Under the pieces are notes generated by a model. It was not told the DNA's origin, did not search any database, and worked only from the letters and a program-made list of their open reading frames with translations. Positions 1-4,947 of a DNA stretch of 5,155 nt are shown here, one piece after another. Made by a program: the position numbers and the translations under genes. The DNA comes from Chloroflexota bacterium (GTDB taxonomy: Bacteria; Chloroflexota; Anaerolineae; Anaerolineales; Villigracilaceae), in the NCBI GenBank assembly GCA_016191985.1, contig JACPVB010000193.1, positions 1 to 5,155 on the forward strand. The letters run 5' to 3'. Position 1 is the stretch's first letter. Each line of letters begins with the position of its first letter.

Positions 1-25
1 TAACTGTCGCAAATTGAAGTTCCAT
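1..25 (-). CDS. Start of an unidentified downstream gene (partial)
   Basis: An ATG at 25-23 on the minus strand opens a reading frame (MELQFATV...) that runs off the left edge after eight complete codons. It begins only 2 nt after the mutM stop. It is preceded by AAAGGA, which lies in the last codons of mutM with 7 nt between it and the ATG. Such spacing suggests translation coupled to mutM on one transcript. Too little protein is visible to assign a family, and the frame could prove spurious once the neighbouring sequence is seen. Confidence 0.45.
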
Positions 26-27
26 GA

Positions 28-849
28 TTATTTCCTTTCAAGAACCTGACACGTCGGGCAAACATGCGTGCCGCGCTGTCCCACGGTTAACTTTTGAATT
101 TCAGCGCCGCAGACGGGGCAGGGCTTGCCTTCACGGTCGTACACGCGAAAATAATTTTGATACTCGCCGCCGCGATAAACCCAGTCGATGCTGGCGCCGT
201 TGCGGCGGATGCCTTCCTTGAGCACGGAACGGATCGCTTCGTGCAGCGCCGCGGCCTGTTTGCGCGAAACCGCATTCGACAACCCGAGAGGATGCAGCTT
301 CGCCATGTGCAGGCATTCATCGGTGTAGATGTTGCCAAGACCGGCCAGGAAAGTCTGGTCAAGCAGCAATGGTTTTAATTGGCGTTTCTTTTTGCGTAAA
401 TTTTCAAACAGCCATTGCGGCGTAAAGCTTTTCTCCAGCGGCTCCGGGCCCAGTTTGCCGAGGATGGTTTCGGGCTGATCCGTGAGCCAGACGCGCCCAA
501 ACTTGCGGGTATCGTTGAAGGCGAGCTGGCTTTCCTGTCTGTTTTTAGAACGCAGGGTGAGCACGAGGCGGTCGTGTTTTTCCGGCTTAATTTTACCTTT
601 TCTTAGCATTAAATCCCCGCTCATGCGCAAATGTATTAGGAGATTGTAATCTTCCAGCAGCAGGATGAGAAATTTTGCGCGCCGTGAGACGCCCAGTACC
701 TTTTGCCCCAATACCTGTTCCTTAAATTTTTTTACCGAGGGAGTGGCAAGCGTCCGCGCCCAGAGTACATCGGCGGAGACAATGGTACTGCCGATGATCT
801 CTGGCTCTATTGCGCGGGCGATGGTTTCAACTTCCGGGAGTTCGGGCAT
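28..849 (-). CDS. mutM: Formamidopyrimidine-DNA glycosylase (Fpg/MutM)
   Basis: Bifunctional base-excision repair enzyme that removes 8-oxoguanine and ring-opened purines and cleaves the abasic strand. The 273-residue product is of normal family length. It begins with the diagnostic MPELPEVET: after Met removal Pro2 is the Schiff-base nucleophile and Glu3 the general acid. Also visible are Lys59 in RRAKFL, the helix-gap residues Met76 (LRMSGDL), Arg115 and Phe117 (DTRKFGR), the helix-two-turn-helix around 160-187 (LLLDQTFLAGLGNIYTDE), and a C-terminal zinc finger with cysteines 244, 247, 264 and 267 holding the lesion-phosphate Arg259. An in-frame ATG four codons upstream (861-859) would add MDIF and bury Pro2, so the start at 849 is chosen on mechanistic grounds. 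The ribosome binding site there is weak (GGA about 8 nt upstream). It lies 90 nt downstream of prs, separated by an inverted-repeat element, and is probably co-transcribed with it. Confidence 0.97.
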   Translation of the reverse strand: MPELPEVETIARAIEPEIIGSTIVSADVLWARTLATPSVKKFKEQVLGQKVLGVSRRAKFLILLLEDYNLLIHLRMSGDLMLRKGKIKPEKHDRLVLTLRSKNRQESQLAFNDTRKFGRVWLTDQPETILGKLGPEPLEKSFTPQWLFENLRKKKRQLKPLLLDQTFLAGLGNIYTDECLHMAKLHPLGLSNAVSRKQAAALHEAIRSVLKEGIRRNGASIDWVYRGGEYQNYFRVYDREGKPCPVCGAEIQKLTVGQRGTHVCPTCQVLERK

Positions 850-859
850 AAAAATATCC

Positions 860-938
860 ATGTCATTGCGAGCGCGGAGCGCGAAGCAATCTCCTGTAAG
901 TGGAGGCTGCTTCGCAAAAGAACCGCTCGCAGCGACAT
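860..938. repeat. Imperfect inverted-repeat element between prs and mutM
   Basis: Two nested pairs of arms face each other. The outer pair is 860-874 (ATGTCATTGCGAGCG) with 924-938. The inner pair is 881-894 (GCGAAGCAATCTCC) with 902-915. Each pair differs at two adjacent bases (AT in the left arm against GC in the right-arm complement). A 6-nt and an 8-nt bulge separate outer from inner arms, and the apical loop is 895-901. The core GTCATTGCGAGCG...GCGAAGCAATCTC resembles dispersed palindromes I recall from several bacterial phyla. It fills almost the whole prs-mutM gap, starting 2 nt beyond the prs stop and ending 10 nt before the mutM ATG. In RNA it should form a long bulged hairpin that may affect decay, termination or mutM translation. 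It is not a textbook terminator, although five T residues lie at 855-851 on the transcribed side. Confidence 0.8.
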
Positions 939-939
939 A

Positions 940-1929
940 TTACTCGTTGAACATCTCTCCAACCGAGCGGCCTTCGTGGGCGCGTTTGATCACTTCGCCG
1001 AGGAGCGAATCCACGGAAAGCACGGTGATGCGTCCTTCAAGGCACTCTACCTTTTCAGGGGAAAGGGGGACCGTATCGGTGGTGATGATGTGCTTTATTG
1101 GCAGGGATGCGAGTCGTTTTGCGCCGTCCTGTGAAAGAATGGCATGGACGAAGGCGAGGTACACATCTCGCGCGCCGTTCTGCTTCACCACATCCACAGC
1201 TTGGGCAATGGAACCGCCGGTATCCACCTCGTCATCCACGATGATCACATCGCGGTCTTTCACGTCGCCGATCAGGGTCAAGGCTTCAGCCTTTGCGTCA
1301 TTGCCCTGACGGCGCTTTTCGATGAACGCGATGGGTGTGTCCATATCTGCCGCGTAATTACGTCCCTTTTTGGCAAAGCCAAGGTCCACAGAAACCACCA
1401 CAGGCTCGTGCATGCCCGCGCGCATATTGTCATTGATGTGGCTGACGAGCAAGTGCGAGGCGGTCAACACGTCGCCGGGGATCGAGAAGAAGCCCTGCAC
1501 CTGTCCGGCGTGCGGGTCGAGAGTCATGTAACGGTCGGCGCCGGCCACTTCGAGCATGTCCGCAACTAAACGGGCAGTAATCGGCACACGCGGCTGGTCT
1601 TTTTTGTCGGAACGTCCGTAGCACAGGTACGGCACAACGGCTGTGATGCGCGCCGCCGAATCCAAACGCAGGGTTTGGATCATAATGAGCAGTTCCATCA
1701 AATTGCGATGGACGGGTGATGACGTGGTCTGGATCACGTACACATCCTGTCCACGCACGCTTTCGTTTAACTTCACAAAAATATTCTCGTTCGGAAACTC
1801 GATCACCTCGCGCGAACTTAACGGCTGGTTGAGATAATTTGCGATCTTCTGGGCCAGCTCCGGCGCCCCGCTGCCTGCAAAAAGTTTGATCCCTCCGTAT
1901 ACTTTCAAATCGTGATGAACATGGTGCAT
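940..1929 (-). CDS. prs: Ribose-phosphate pyrophosphokinase (PRPP synthase)
   Basis: Cytoplasmic enzyme that transfers pyrophosphate from ATP to ribose 5-phosphate, giving PRPP for purine, pyrimidine, histidine, tryptophan and NAD synthesis. The 329-residue length is slightly above the usual 310-320, owing to an N-terminal extension of about 12 residues (MHHVHHDLKVYGG) before the conserved KLFAGSGAPELAQKI. Class I landmarks are VIQTTSSPVHRNLMELLIMI (66-84), the nucleotide loop YGRSDKKDQPRVPITARL (104-121), LDPHAGQVQGFF with the conserved His140 (137-148), the catalytic-loop region EKRRQGNDAKAEA (204-216), and the PRPP loop VIIVDDEVDTGGSI (228-241). The RSDKK version replaces the RQDRK of the well-studied enterobacterial and Bacillus enzymes. 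The start is fixed by AAGGAG at 1944-1939. It begins 3 nt after the acetyltransferase stop, implying one operon. Confidence 0.96.
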   Translation of the reverse strand: MHHVHHDLKVYGGIKLFAGSGAPELAQKIANYLNQPLSSREVIEFPNENIFVKLNESVRGQDVYVIQTTSSPVHRNLMELLIMIQTLRLDSAARITAVVPYLCYGRSDKKDQPRVPITARLVADMLEVAGADRYMTLDPHAGQVQGFFSIPGDVLTASHLLVSHINDNMRAGMHEPVVVSVDLGFAKKGRNYAADMDTPIAFIEKRRQGNDAKAEALTLIGDVKDRDVIIVDDEVDTGGSIAQAVDVVKQNGARDVYLAFVHAILSQDGAKRLASLPIKHIITTDTVPLSPEKVECLEGRITVLSVDSLLGEVIKRAHEGRSVGEMFNE

Positions 1930-1932
1930 TAA

Positions 1933-2487
1933 CTATTTCTCCTTGGTTTGAGACGTCCATTCAGAGCGTAGCACACTCATGATGAGGACATCGTCGTATT
2001 TTCCAAATTTATAAACCGCTTCACGCAAGCGCCCTTCCAGCACAAAGCCGGCTTTCTCATACGAACGCACGGCGCGGATATTCTCGGTATAGACTCGTAA
2101 AAATGCGCGGTTCAGGTTCAAGGTTTCAAAGCAGTGGCGCACGAGCAGAGACATTGTTTCAGAACCGTAGCCCTTGTTCCATTCAGATTTATCGCCGATC
2201 AAAATTCCAAGCTCGGCGGAGCGGTTCACGGAATCAATATCAAACACGCCGCAATTGCCGATCAGCTTCCAGTTCTTTCCTTTGCGTATTTCAATCGCAA
2301 GTGGTTTTACTTTTTGGTCGCGGTTTGCAAGCGAATTAAACCAACCCTCTTCATCTGCCATCGACATGGGCAAATACAACGCCAGTCCGCGCGTCACCTC
2401 GGGGTCGTTCACCCATTCGTGGAATTTTGCCACATCCTCGCGCTCCACCGCGCGCAAACGCAGATGCCTGCCATAAATAATGCTCAT
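1933..2487 (-). CDS. GNAT-family N-acetyltransferase, RimJ/RimL-like
   Basis: Predicted cytoplasmic acetyl-CoA-dependent N-acetyltransferase of 184 residues, a usual length for the family. It opens with the RimJ/RimL-type strand YGRHLRLRAVEREDVAKFHEWVND (5-28). The acetyl-CoA pyrophosphate loop is in ELGILIGDKSEWNKGYGSE (92-110). The second conserved block is NIRAVRSYEKAGFVLEGRLRE (136 onward), followed by the closing strand DDVLIMSVLRSEW. The substrate cannot be read from sequence; ribosomal-protein N-termini, small amines and antibiotics are all modified by relatives. The start at 2487 is chosen over an upstream ATG at 2526 because it forms an ATGA overlap with the meaB stop, has GGAAGG 5 nt upstream, and matches where the family fold begins. 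The overlap predicts coupled translation with meaB. Confidence 0.9.
   Translation of the reverse strand: MSIIYGRHLRLRAVEREDVAKFHEWVNDPEVTRGLALYLPMSMADEEGWFNSLANRDQKVKPLAIEIRKGKNWKLIGNCGVFDIDSVNRSAELGILIGDKSEWNKGYGSETMSLLVRHCFETLNLNRAFLRVYTENIRAVRSYEKAGFVLEGRLREAVYKFGKYDDVLIMSVLRSEWTSQTKEK
1939..1944 (-). promoter_or_regulatory. Ribosome binding site of prs
   Basis: AAGGAG on the minus strand, 9 nt before the prs ATG. It lies inside the last codons of the upstream acetyltransferase, so ribosomes finishing that gene pass directly over it. It supports the ATG at 1929, and there is no other in-frame Met until residue 78. Confidence 0.75.
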
Positions 2488-3491
2488 TTCGACCTTCCAT
2501 TCAACAACATCTTCACTGCTTCCCACGGTGAAATATTTCTTTGGACAACTTTCTCAAGAGCCTCATCATACTCTTTTTGACTGACATCCTCGTGGAATCG
2601 ATTCAACAGTGCTTCGCGGATCAACGCCTCCAACTCGACCTCGAGCCGGGTGCGTTCTCGAACGGCCCAATCCCCACTCTGACGGAGATGACTCACATGC
2701 CGCCCAATGGACTCTGCCAGTTCCACGATGCCTTTGCTTTCAATCGAAACCGTCTTTTGGATCGGTTGAATCCACATCAGCCTGGAAGATGAATCTTGCG
2801 TGGGAGCAACCGTCCGCATGATGGAGCCGTGATGCCGGAATACTCGTTCCGTCGGGTGCGCCAAATCCAGCATGGACTTGAGCGCTTTCTCCGTGTTTTC
2901 CACACCGGGTCGATCTGCTTTGTTGATGACGAGAATATCTGCAATTTCCAAAATGCCCGCTTTGATGGCCTGGATGTCGTCACCGAGACCGGGTGCCTCC
3001 ACGACCAAAGTCGTGTGCGCGAGGCGGGCCACATCCACTTCGCTCTGGCCCGCGCCGACTGTTTCAATAATGATGATATCGAACCCAGCCGCATCGAAAA
3101 CCTGTACCATATTGGCAGTGGCTTGCGCCAGCCCGCCCAACGAACCACGCGTTGCCATCGAGCGGATGAAGACATGCGGGTCACCGGAAAGGTCGCGCAT
3201 GCGCACGCGGTCACCAAGCACCGCACCACCCGTGAATGGGCTGGACGGGTCCACTGCGACGATTGCCACGCGTTTATTTTCCACTTTGCGATAATACAAC
3301 GCAAGCTGATTCACCAGCGACGACTTGCCCGTGCCCGGCGCACCCGTCACACCGATGAGATGCGCCCTGCCCGTGTGGGGGAATAATTCGATTAATGCGA
3401 TGCGTCCATCAGGCGCGTTGTTTTCCACTTGCGTGAGCAAACGCGCCAATGCAAGACGATCACCGTTGAGAACTGCCTGGGAGTAGGTCAT
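2484..3491 (-). CDS. meaB: Methylmalonyl-CoA mutase-associated GTPase MeaB (ArgK/YgfD family)
   Basis: SIMIBI-class G protein that gates cofactor loading into, and protects, B12-dependent acyl-CoA mutases. The 335-residue length matches the family (about 330). It shows an N-terminal helical part (SQAVLNGDRLALARLLTQVEN), Walker A GAPGTGKS (50-57), the family block VDPSSPFTGGAVLGDRVRM (80-98), MATRGSLGGL (112-121), ETVGAGQSEVDVA (143-155), the GDDIQAIKAGILEIADI helix, the base-specificity motif NKAD (190-193), and a C-terminal helical arm of the kind used for dimerisation. The ATG at 3491 gives the family-typical N-terminus. A longer GTG-started version (from 3554) would only translate the upstream repeat and has no ribosome binding site. 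Even the chosen start has only AGGAC 13 nt away, contributed by the repeat. The gene lies downstream of the B12-binding subunit, but a terminator stands between them. Its stop overlaps the acetyltransferase start. Confidence 0.95.
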   Translation of the reverse strand: MTYSQAVLNGDRLALARLLTQVENNAPDGRIALIELFPHTGRAHLIGVTGAPGTGKSSLVNQLALYYRKVENKRVAIVAVDPSSPFTGGAVLGDRVRMRDLSGDPHVFIRSMATRGSLGGLAQATANMVQVFDAAGFDIIIIETVGAGQSEVDVARLAHTTLVVEAPGLGDDIQAIKAGILEIADILVINKADRPGVENTEKALKSMLDLAHPTERVFRHHGSIMRTVAPTQDSSSRLMWIQPIQKTVSIESKGIVELAESIGRHVSHLRQSGDWAVRERTRLEVELEALIREALLNRFHEDVSQKEYDEALEKVVQRNISPWEAVKMLLNGRSK

Positions 3492-3504
3492 GAATAATTG
3501 CTTC

Positions 3505-3552
3505 GTCCTGAGCGGAGTAACGAGTGTTCTTCGAGGAACGTAGTCGAAGGAC
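3505..3552. repeat. Palindromic repeat element upstream of meaB
   Basis: A 48-bp block whose ends are inverted copies (GTCCTGAGCGG at the left; GTCGAAGGAC at the right), with a small inner inverted repeat GTTCTTCGAGGAAC at 3526-3539. It belongs to the same family as pieces at 3591-3613 and 4049-4069, which share CTTCGACTT and CTCAG cores. It occupies the meaB 5' leader and ends 13 nt before the ATG, so it supplies the only SD-like bases (AGGAC) there. An open frame through it is an artefact rather than part of MeaB. Confidence 0.7.
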
Positions 3553-3565
3553 ACTGATTTAGGAA

Positions 3566-3595
3566 ATTATAAAATACCATACAATCCGCGCTTCG
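3566..3595 (-). promoter_or_regulatory. Possible meaB promoter
   Basis: A perfect TATAAT stands at 3571-3566 on the minus strand, in an AT-rich patch between two repeat fragments. The -35 is poor: with a 19-nt spacer TCGAAG at 3595-3590 matches TTGACA at 3 of 6 positions. Transcription would start near 3559 and give a leader of about 68 nt containing the palindromic repeat. The main reason to expect a promoter here is the terminator that closes the upstream gene. Confidence 0.35.
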
Positions 3596-3613
3596 ACTTC
3601 ACTCAGCGAGAAG
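3591..3613. repeat. Degenerate copy of the CTTCGACTT...CTCAG repeat
   Basis: CTTCGACTTCACTCAGCGAG, followed by AAG, is a diverged relative of the fragment at 4049-4069 (CTTCGACTTTGCTCAGGAC). Together with 3505-3552 it brackets the TATAAT patch, so 3505-3613 may be the remnant of one composite element inserted between the B12-subunit gene and meaB. Confidence 0.55.
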
Positions 3614-3621
3614 GTCTGATT

Positions 3622-3653
3622 TAACAACAAAACACAGAGCCTTTGCTCTGTGT
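3622..3653 (-). terminator. Rho-independent terminator of the B12-binding subunit gene
   Basis: On the minus strand, 12 nt after the stop codon, ACACAGAGC and GCTCTGTGT form a perfect 9-bp stem with a 4-nt loop (AAAG). It is followed directly by the T-rich tail TTTGTTGTT. On the plus strand the hairpin is followed by GGGG, so it works only leftward. It separates this gene from meaB, so meaB either depends on read-through or has its own promoter. Confidence 0.8.
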
Positions 3654-3665
3654 GGGGAAGGCAGG

Positions 3666-4088
3666 CTATCCTGCCACTGCGGTTTGAACATCACGAATAA
3701 TATCTTCGGTGGAAGCGCCAGGCCCGAAGACACCCGCCACTCCCATTTCTTTTAAACGCTGCAAGTCTTCATCGGGGATGATGCCTCCGATGAAAACCTT
3801 TACGTGAGTCTGGCCGTTGGCTTTGAGCAATTCCAGCACGCGCGGAGTGAGAGCCATATGCGCTCCGGAGAGAATCGATAAGCCGACCACATCCACGTCC
3901 TCTTGCAACGCGGCCTCGGCGATCATTTCGGGAGTCTGACGCAGGCCGGTATAGATCACTTCCATGCCGGCATCCCGCAAGGCGCGCGCCACAACCTTTG
4001 CACCGCGATCATGCCCGTCCAGGCCGGGCTTGGCAACCAATACTCTTATCCTTCGACTTTGCTCAGGACTGGTTTTTTTATCGGTCAT
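3666..4088 (-). CDS. mcmA2: Cobalamin-binding small subunit of an acyl-CoA mutase (methylmalonyl-CoA mutase type)
   Basis: A 140-residue stand-alone B12-binding domain that pairs with a separate catalytic subunit to form an adenosylcobalamin-dependent acyl-CoA mutase. It shows the base-off/His-on signature D24-x-H26-x-x-G29 (KPGLDGHDRGAKVV), the second cobalamin contact S71-I-L73 (GLSILSG), and the glycine pair G101-G102 (FIGGIIPDED) of the flavodoxin-like fold. The start at 4088 is set by GGAGG 4 nt upstream; a longer frame to 4184 merely reads through the promoter. Small subunits of isobutyryl-CoA and 2-hydroxyisobutyryl-CoA mutases look alike, so the exact substrate is open; methylmalonyl-CoA is the default and meaB next to the leftward end agrees. 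No large subunit or epimerase is present here. Residues 7-13 (SPEQSRR) are encoded by a piece of the dispersed repeat. Confidence 0.93.
   Translation of the reverse strand: MTDKKTSPEQSRRIRVLVAKPGLDGHDRGAKVVARALRDAGMEVIYTGLRQTPEMIAEAALQEDVDVVGLSILSGAHMALTPRVLELLKANGQTHVKVFIGGIIPDEDLQRLKEMGVAGVFGPGASTEDIIRDVQTAVAG
4049..4069. repeat. Repeat fragment inside the B12-binding subunit gene
   Basis: The minus strand reads GTCCTGAGCAAAGTCGAAGG plus A, an interrupted palindrome (CCT...AGG ends) of the same family as 3505-3552. It sits in frame near the 5' end of the gene and encodes residues 7-13, in the variable stretch before the first beta strand (RIRVLVAKPG). It is therefore tolerated by, or was recruited into, the coding sequence. 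Confidence 0.6.
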
Positions 4089-4092
4089 AGTT

Positions 4093-4097
4093 CCTCC
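4093..4097 (-). promoter_or_regulatory. Ribosome binding site of the B12-binding subunit gene
   Basis: GGAGG on the minus strand, 4 nt before the ATG at 4088. It is the strongest such site on this strand and rules out the longer start at 4184. Confidence 0.8.
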
Positions 4098-4116
4098 AGG
4101 GGAAATATCGCCGGTG

Positions 4117-4145
4117 ATTATACTATGTATCAAAATCTCACTATT
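4117..4145 (-). promoter_or_regulatory. Probable promoter of the B12-binding subunit gene
   Basis: TATAAT at 4122-4117 on the minus strand is a perfect -10. With a 17-nt spacer the -35 region is AATAGT, which is weak, so an activator or AT-rich upstream contacts may be needed. Start of transcription is expected near 4110, giving a leader of about 22 nt with GGAGG in it. The -10 runs directly into AATCACCG, a word repeated further upstream. Confidence 0.5.
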
Positions 4146-4163
4146 TGATAAAAATGAAAGGAC

Positions 4164-4182
4164 GGTGATTTCTTCAATCACC
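4164..4182. repeat. Inverted repeat in the divergent control region
   Basis: GGTGATT (4164-4170) and AATCACC (4176-4182) form a perfect 7-bp inverted repeat around TCTTC. The 8-mer CGGTGATT also occurs at 4112-4119, on the -10 of the leftward promoter. The hairpin has no clean T-tract and follows no gene end, so an operator is a better reading than a terminator. The regulator is unknown. Confidence 0.4.
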
Positions 4183-4200
4183 ATCTCATTGATTCATTTC

Positions 4201-4229
4201 TTGACAAGGGGATAGCCAAAAGGTATGAT
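4201..4229 (+). promoter_or_regulatory. Promoter of the toxin-antitoxin operon
   Basis: TTGACA at 4201-4206, a spacer of exactly 17 nt, and TATGAT at 4224-4229 (5 of 6 to consensus). This is the best sigma-70-type promoter in the window. Transcription would start near 4236, only about 14 nt before the antitoxin ATG and inside the operator palindrome. Confidence 0.85.
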
Positions 4230-4250
4230 GTGGTCACACAGGTGACCACA
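4229..4250. promoter_or_regulatory. Palindromic operator over the antitoxin start region
   Basis: TGTGGTCAC (4229-4237), spacer ACAG, GTGACCACA (4242-4250): a perfect 9-bp inverted repeat. It begins on the last base of the -10 and ends on the A of the start codon, covering the likely transcription start and the only SD-like motif (AGGTGA, 4240-4245). Position and symmetry fit autorepression by the antitoxin, as known for Phd-type operons. It could also fold in RNA and hide the ribosome binding site. Confidence 0.75.
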
Positions 4251-4525
4251 TGAAACGAAAAACCAAAAAATTACAGGAAATCGGTATCCGCGAACTCAAA
4301 GCGCGGACTTCGGAAGTAGTGCGTTCCGTCAAGGAGGGGCGCGCCCGCTATGTTGTCACCCAGCGCGGAGTGCCGGTAGCGGTCATCATCCCCATCGAGG
4401 CGCTCCCGCCCGAAAAATCAGCAGACGAAGTTTGGGAGAGGTTAATGAAGATCAGGGAAGAACTTGGCAAAGGCTGGCAGAGTGAAAAAAGCGCGGTGGA
4501 AATTCTTTCGGAGATGCGTAGATGA
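4250..4525 (+). CDS. Type II antitoxin, Phd/YefM family
   Basis: A 91-residue antitoxin expected to bind its operator as a dimer and neutralise the following PIN-domain toxin. The N-terminal part has the Phd/YefM signature: IGIRELKARTSEVVRSVKEG (11-30), then the beta-hairpin RYVVTQRGVPVAVIIPIE (33-50). The C-terminal third (from about 57, DEVWERLMKIREELGKGW) is charged and helix-prone, as expected of the toxin-wrapping segment that stays disordered until bound. The very basic start (MKRKTKK) may help DNA contact. ATG 4250 is the only sensible start, just after the promoter. Its stop overlaps the toxin start by ATGA, giving coupled translation. Pairing of a Phd-type antitoxin with a VapC-type toxin is common, so names such as vapB would also be used. 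Confidence 0.9.
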   Translation: MKRKTKKLQEIGIRELKARTSEVVRSVKEGRARYVVTQRGVPVAVIIPIEALPPEKSADEVWERLMKIREELGKGWQSEKSAVEILSEMRR

Positions 4526-4935
4526 AATTGCCCCTTACCATTGACGCAAGTGTTTTTGTAAACGCATTTAGTCCCCTGGAGGCGGGCAGTGACCAAAGCT
4601 TGGAGTTTATCAGTGGGCTAAATTCGCCGCACACACAAGTCATTGTTCCTGTGCTTGTTTTGACGGAGGTTGTTGCTGCCATTGCTCGAAGACAAAGTGA
4701 TTACGATTTGGCAATGCAACTGGCTCAAAATATTAAAGCGCTCCCCAATATTAACTTTATCGTCATTGATGAAAGCCTTGCAGATTTTTCAAGTGAAGTC
4801 GCTGCGAAATACCGCCTGCGCGGCAGTGATGCCGTATACGCGGCGGTGTCTCTTCGGTTTGGAACAGAACTCGTCACATTGGACAAAGAACAACTGGAAC
4901 GACTACCAAAAGTAATATCAACCCGAGCGCCGTAA
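4522..4935 (+). CDS. vapC: PIN-domain ribonuclease toxin (VapC type)
   Basis: A 137-residue PIN-domain protein, a predicted Mg-dependent RNase. Relatives cleave initiator tRNA, other tRNAs or the rRNA sarcin-ricin loop; the target here cannot be predicted. The acidic active-site set is present in order: Asp8 in TIDASVFVNAF, Glu49 in VLTEVVAAIAR, Asp103 in RLRGSDAVYAAVS, and Asp121 in ELVTLDKEQLERL. The toxin therefore looks catalytically intact. The reading frame is uninterrupted and the length is normal. The start is fixed by the 4-nt ATGA overlap with the antitoxin and GGAG at 4510-4513, 8 nt upstream. The cassette ends 12 nt before a strong terminator. Confidence 0.93.
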   Translation: MKLPLTIDASVFVNAFSPLEAGSDQSLEFISGLNSPHTQVIVPVLVLTEVVAAIARRQSDYDLAMQLAQNIKALPNINFIVIDESLADFSSEVAAKYRLRGSDAVYAAVSLRFGTELVTLDKEQLERLPKVISTRAP

Positions 4936-4947
4936 ATTCAGTACTTC

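Noticed and set aside
665..1309. 214-codon plus-strand open frame opposite prs and mutM
   Set aside because: It lies antisense to two genes with unmistakable family motifs and crosses the inverted repeat; the composition looks like a shadow frame.
2796..3386. 196-codon plus-strand open frame opposite meaB
   Set aside because: It is antisense to the conserved GTPase core and has no recognisable domain or convincing start signal.
3492..3554. Longer meaB start (GTG at 3554) adding 21 residues
   Set aside because: The extra residues only translate the palindromic repeat, have no ribosome binding site, and fall outside the family N-terminus, which begins at the ATG at 3491.
4164..4182. Intrinsic terminator in the divergent region
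   Set aside because: The 7-bp stem has no adjacent T-tract and no gene ends before it on either strand; an operator is more plausible.
4089..4184. Longer frame upstream of the B12-binding subunit
   Set aside because: It runs through the predicted promoter and leader; the GGAGG 4 nt before the ATG at 4088 and the family core position fix the shorter start.
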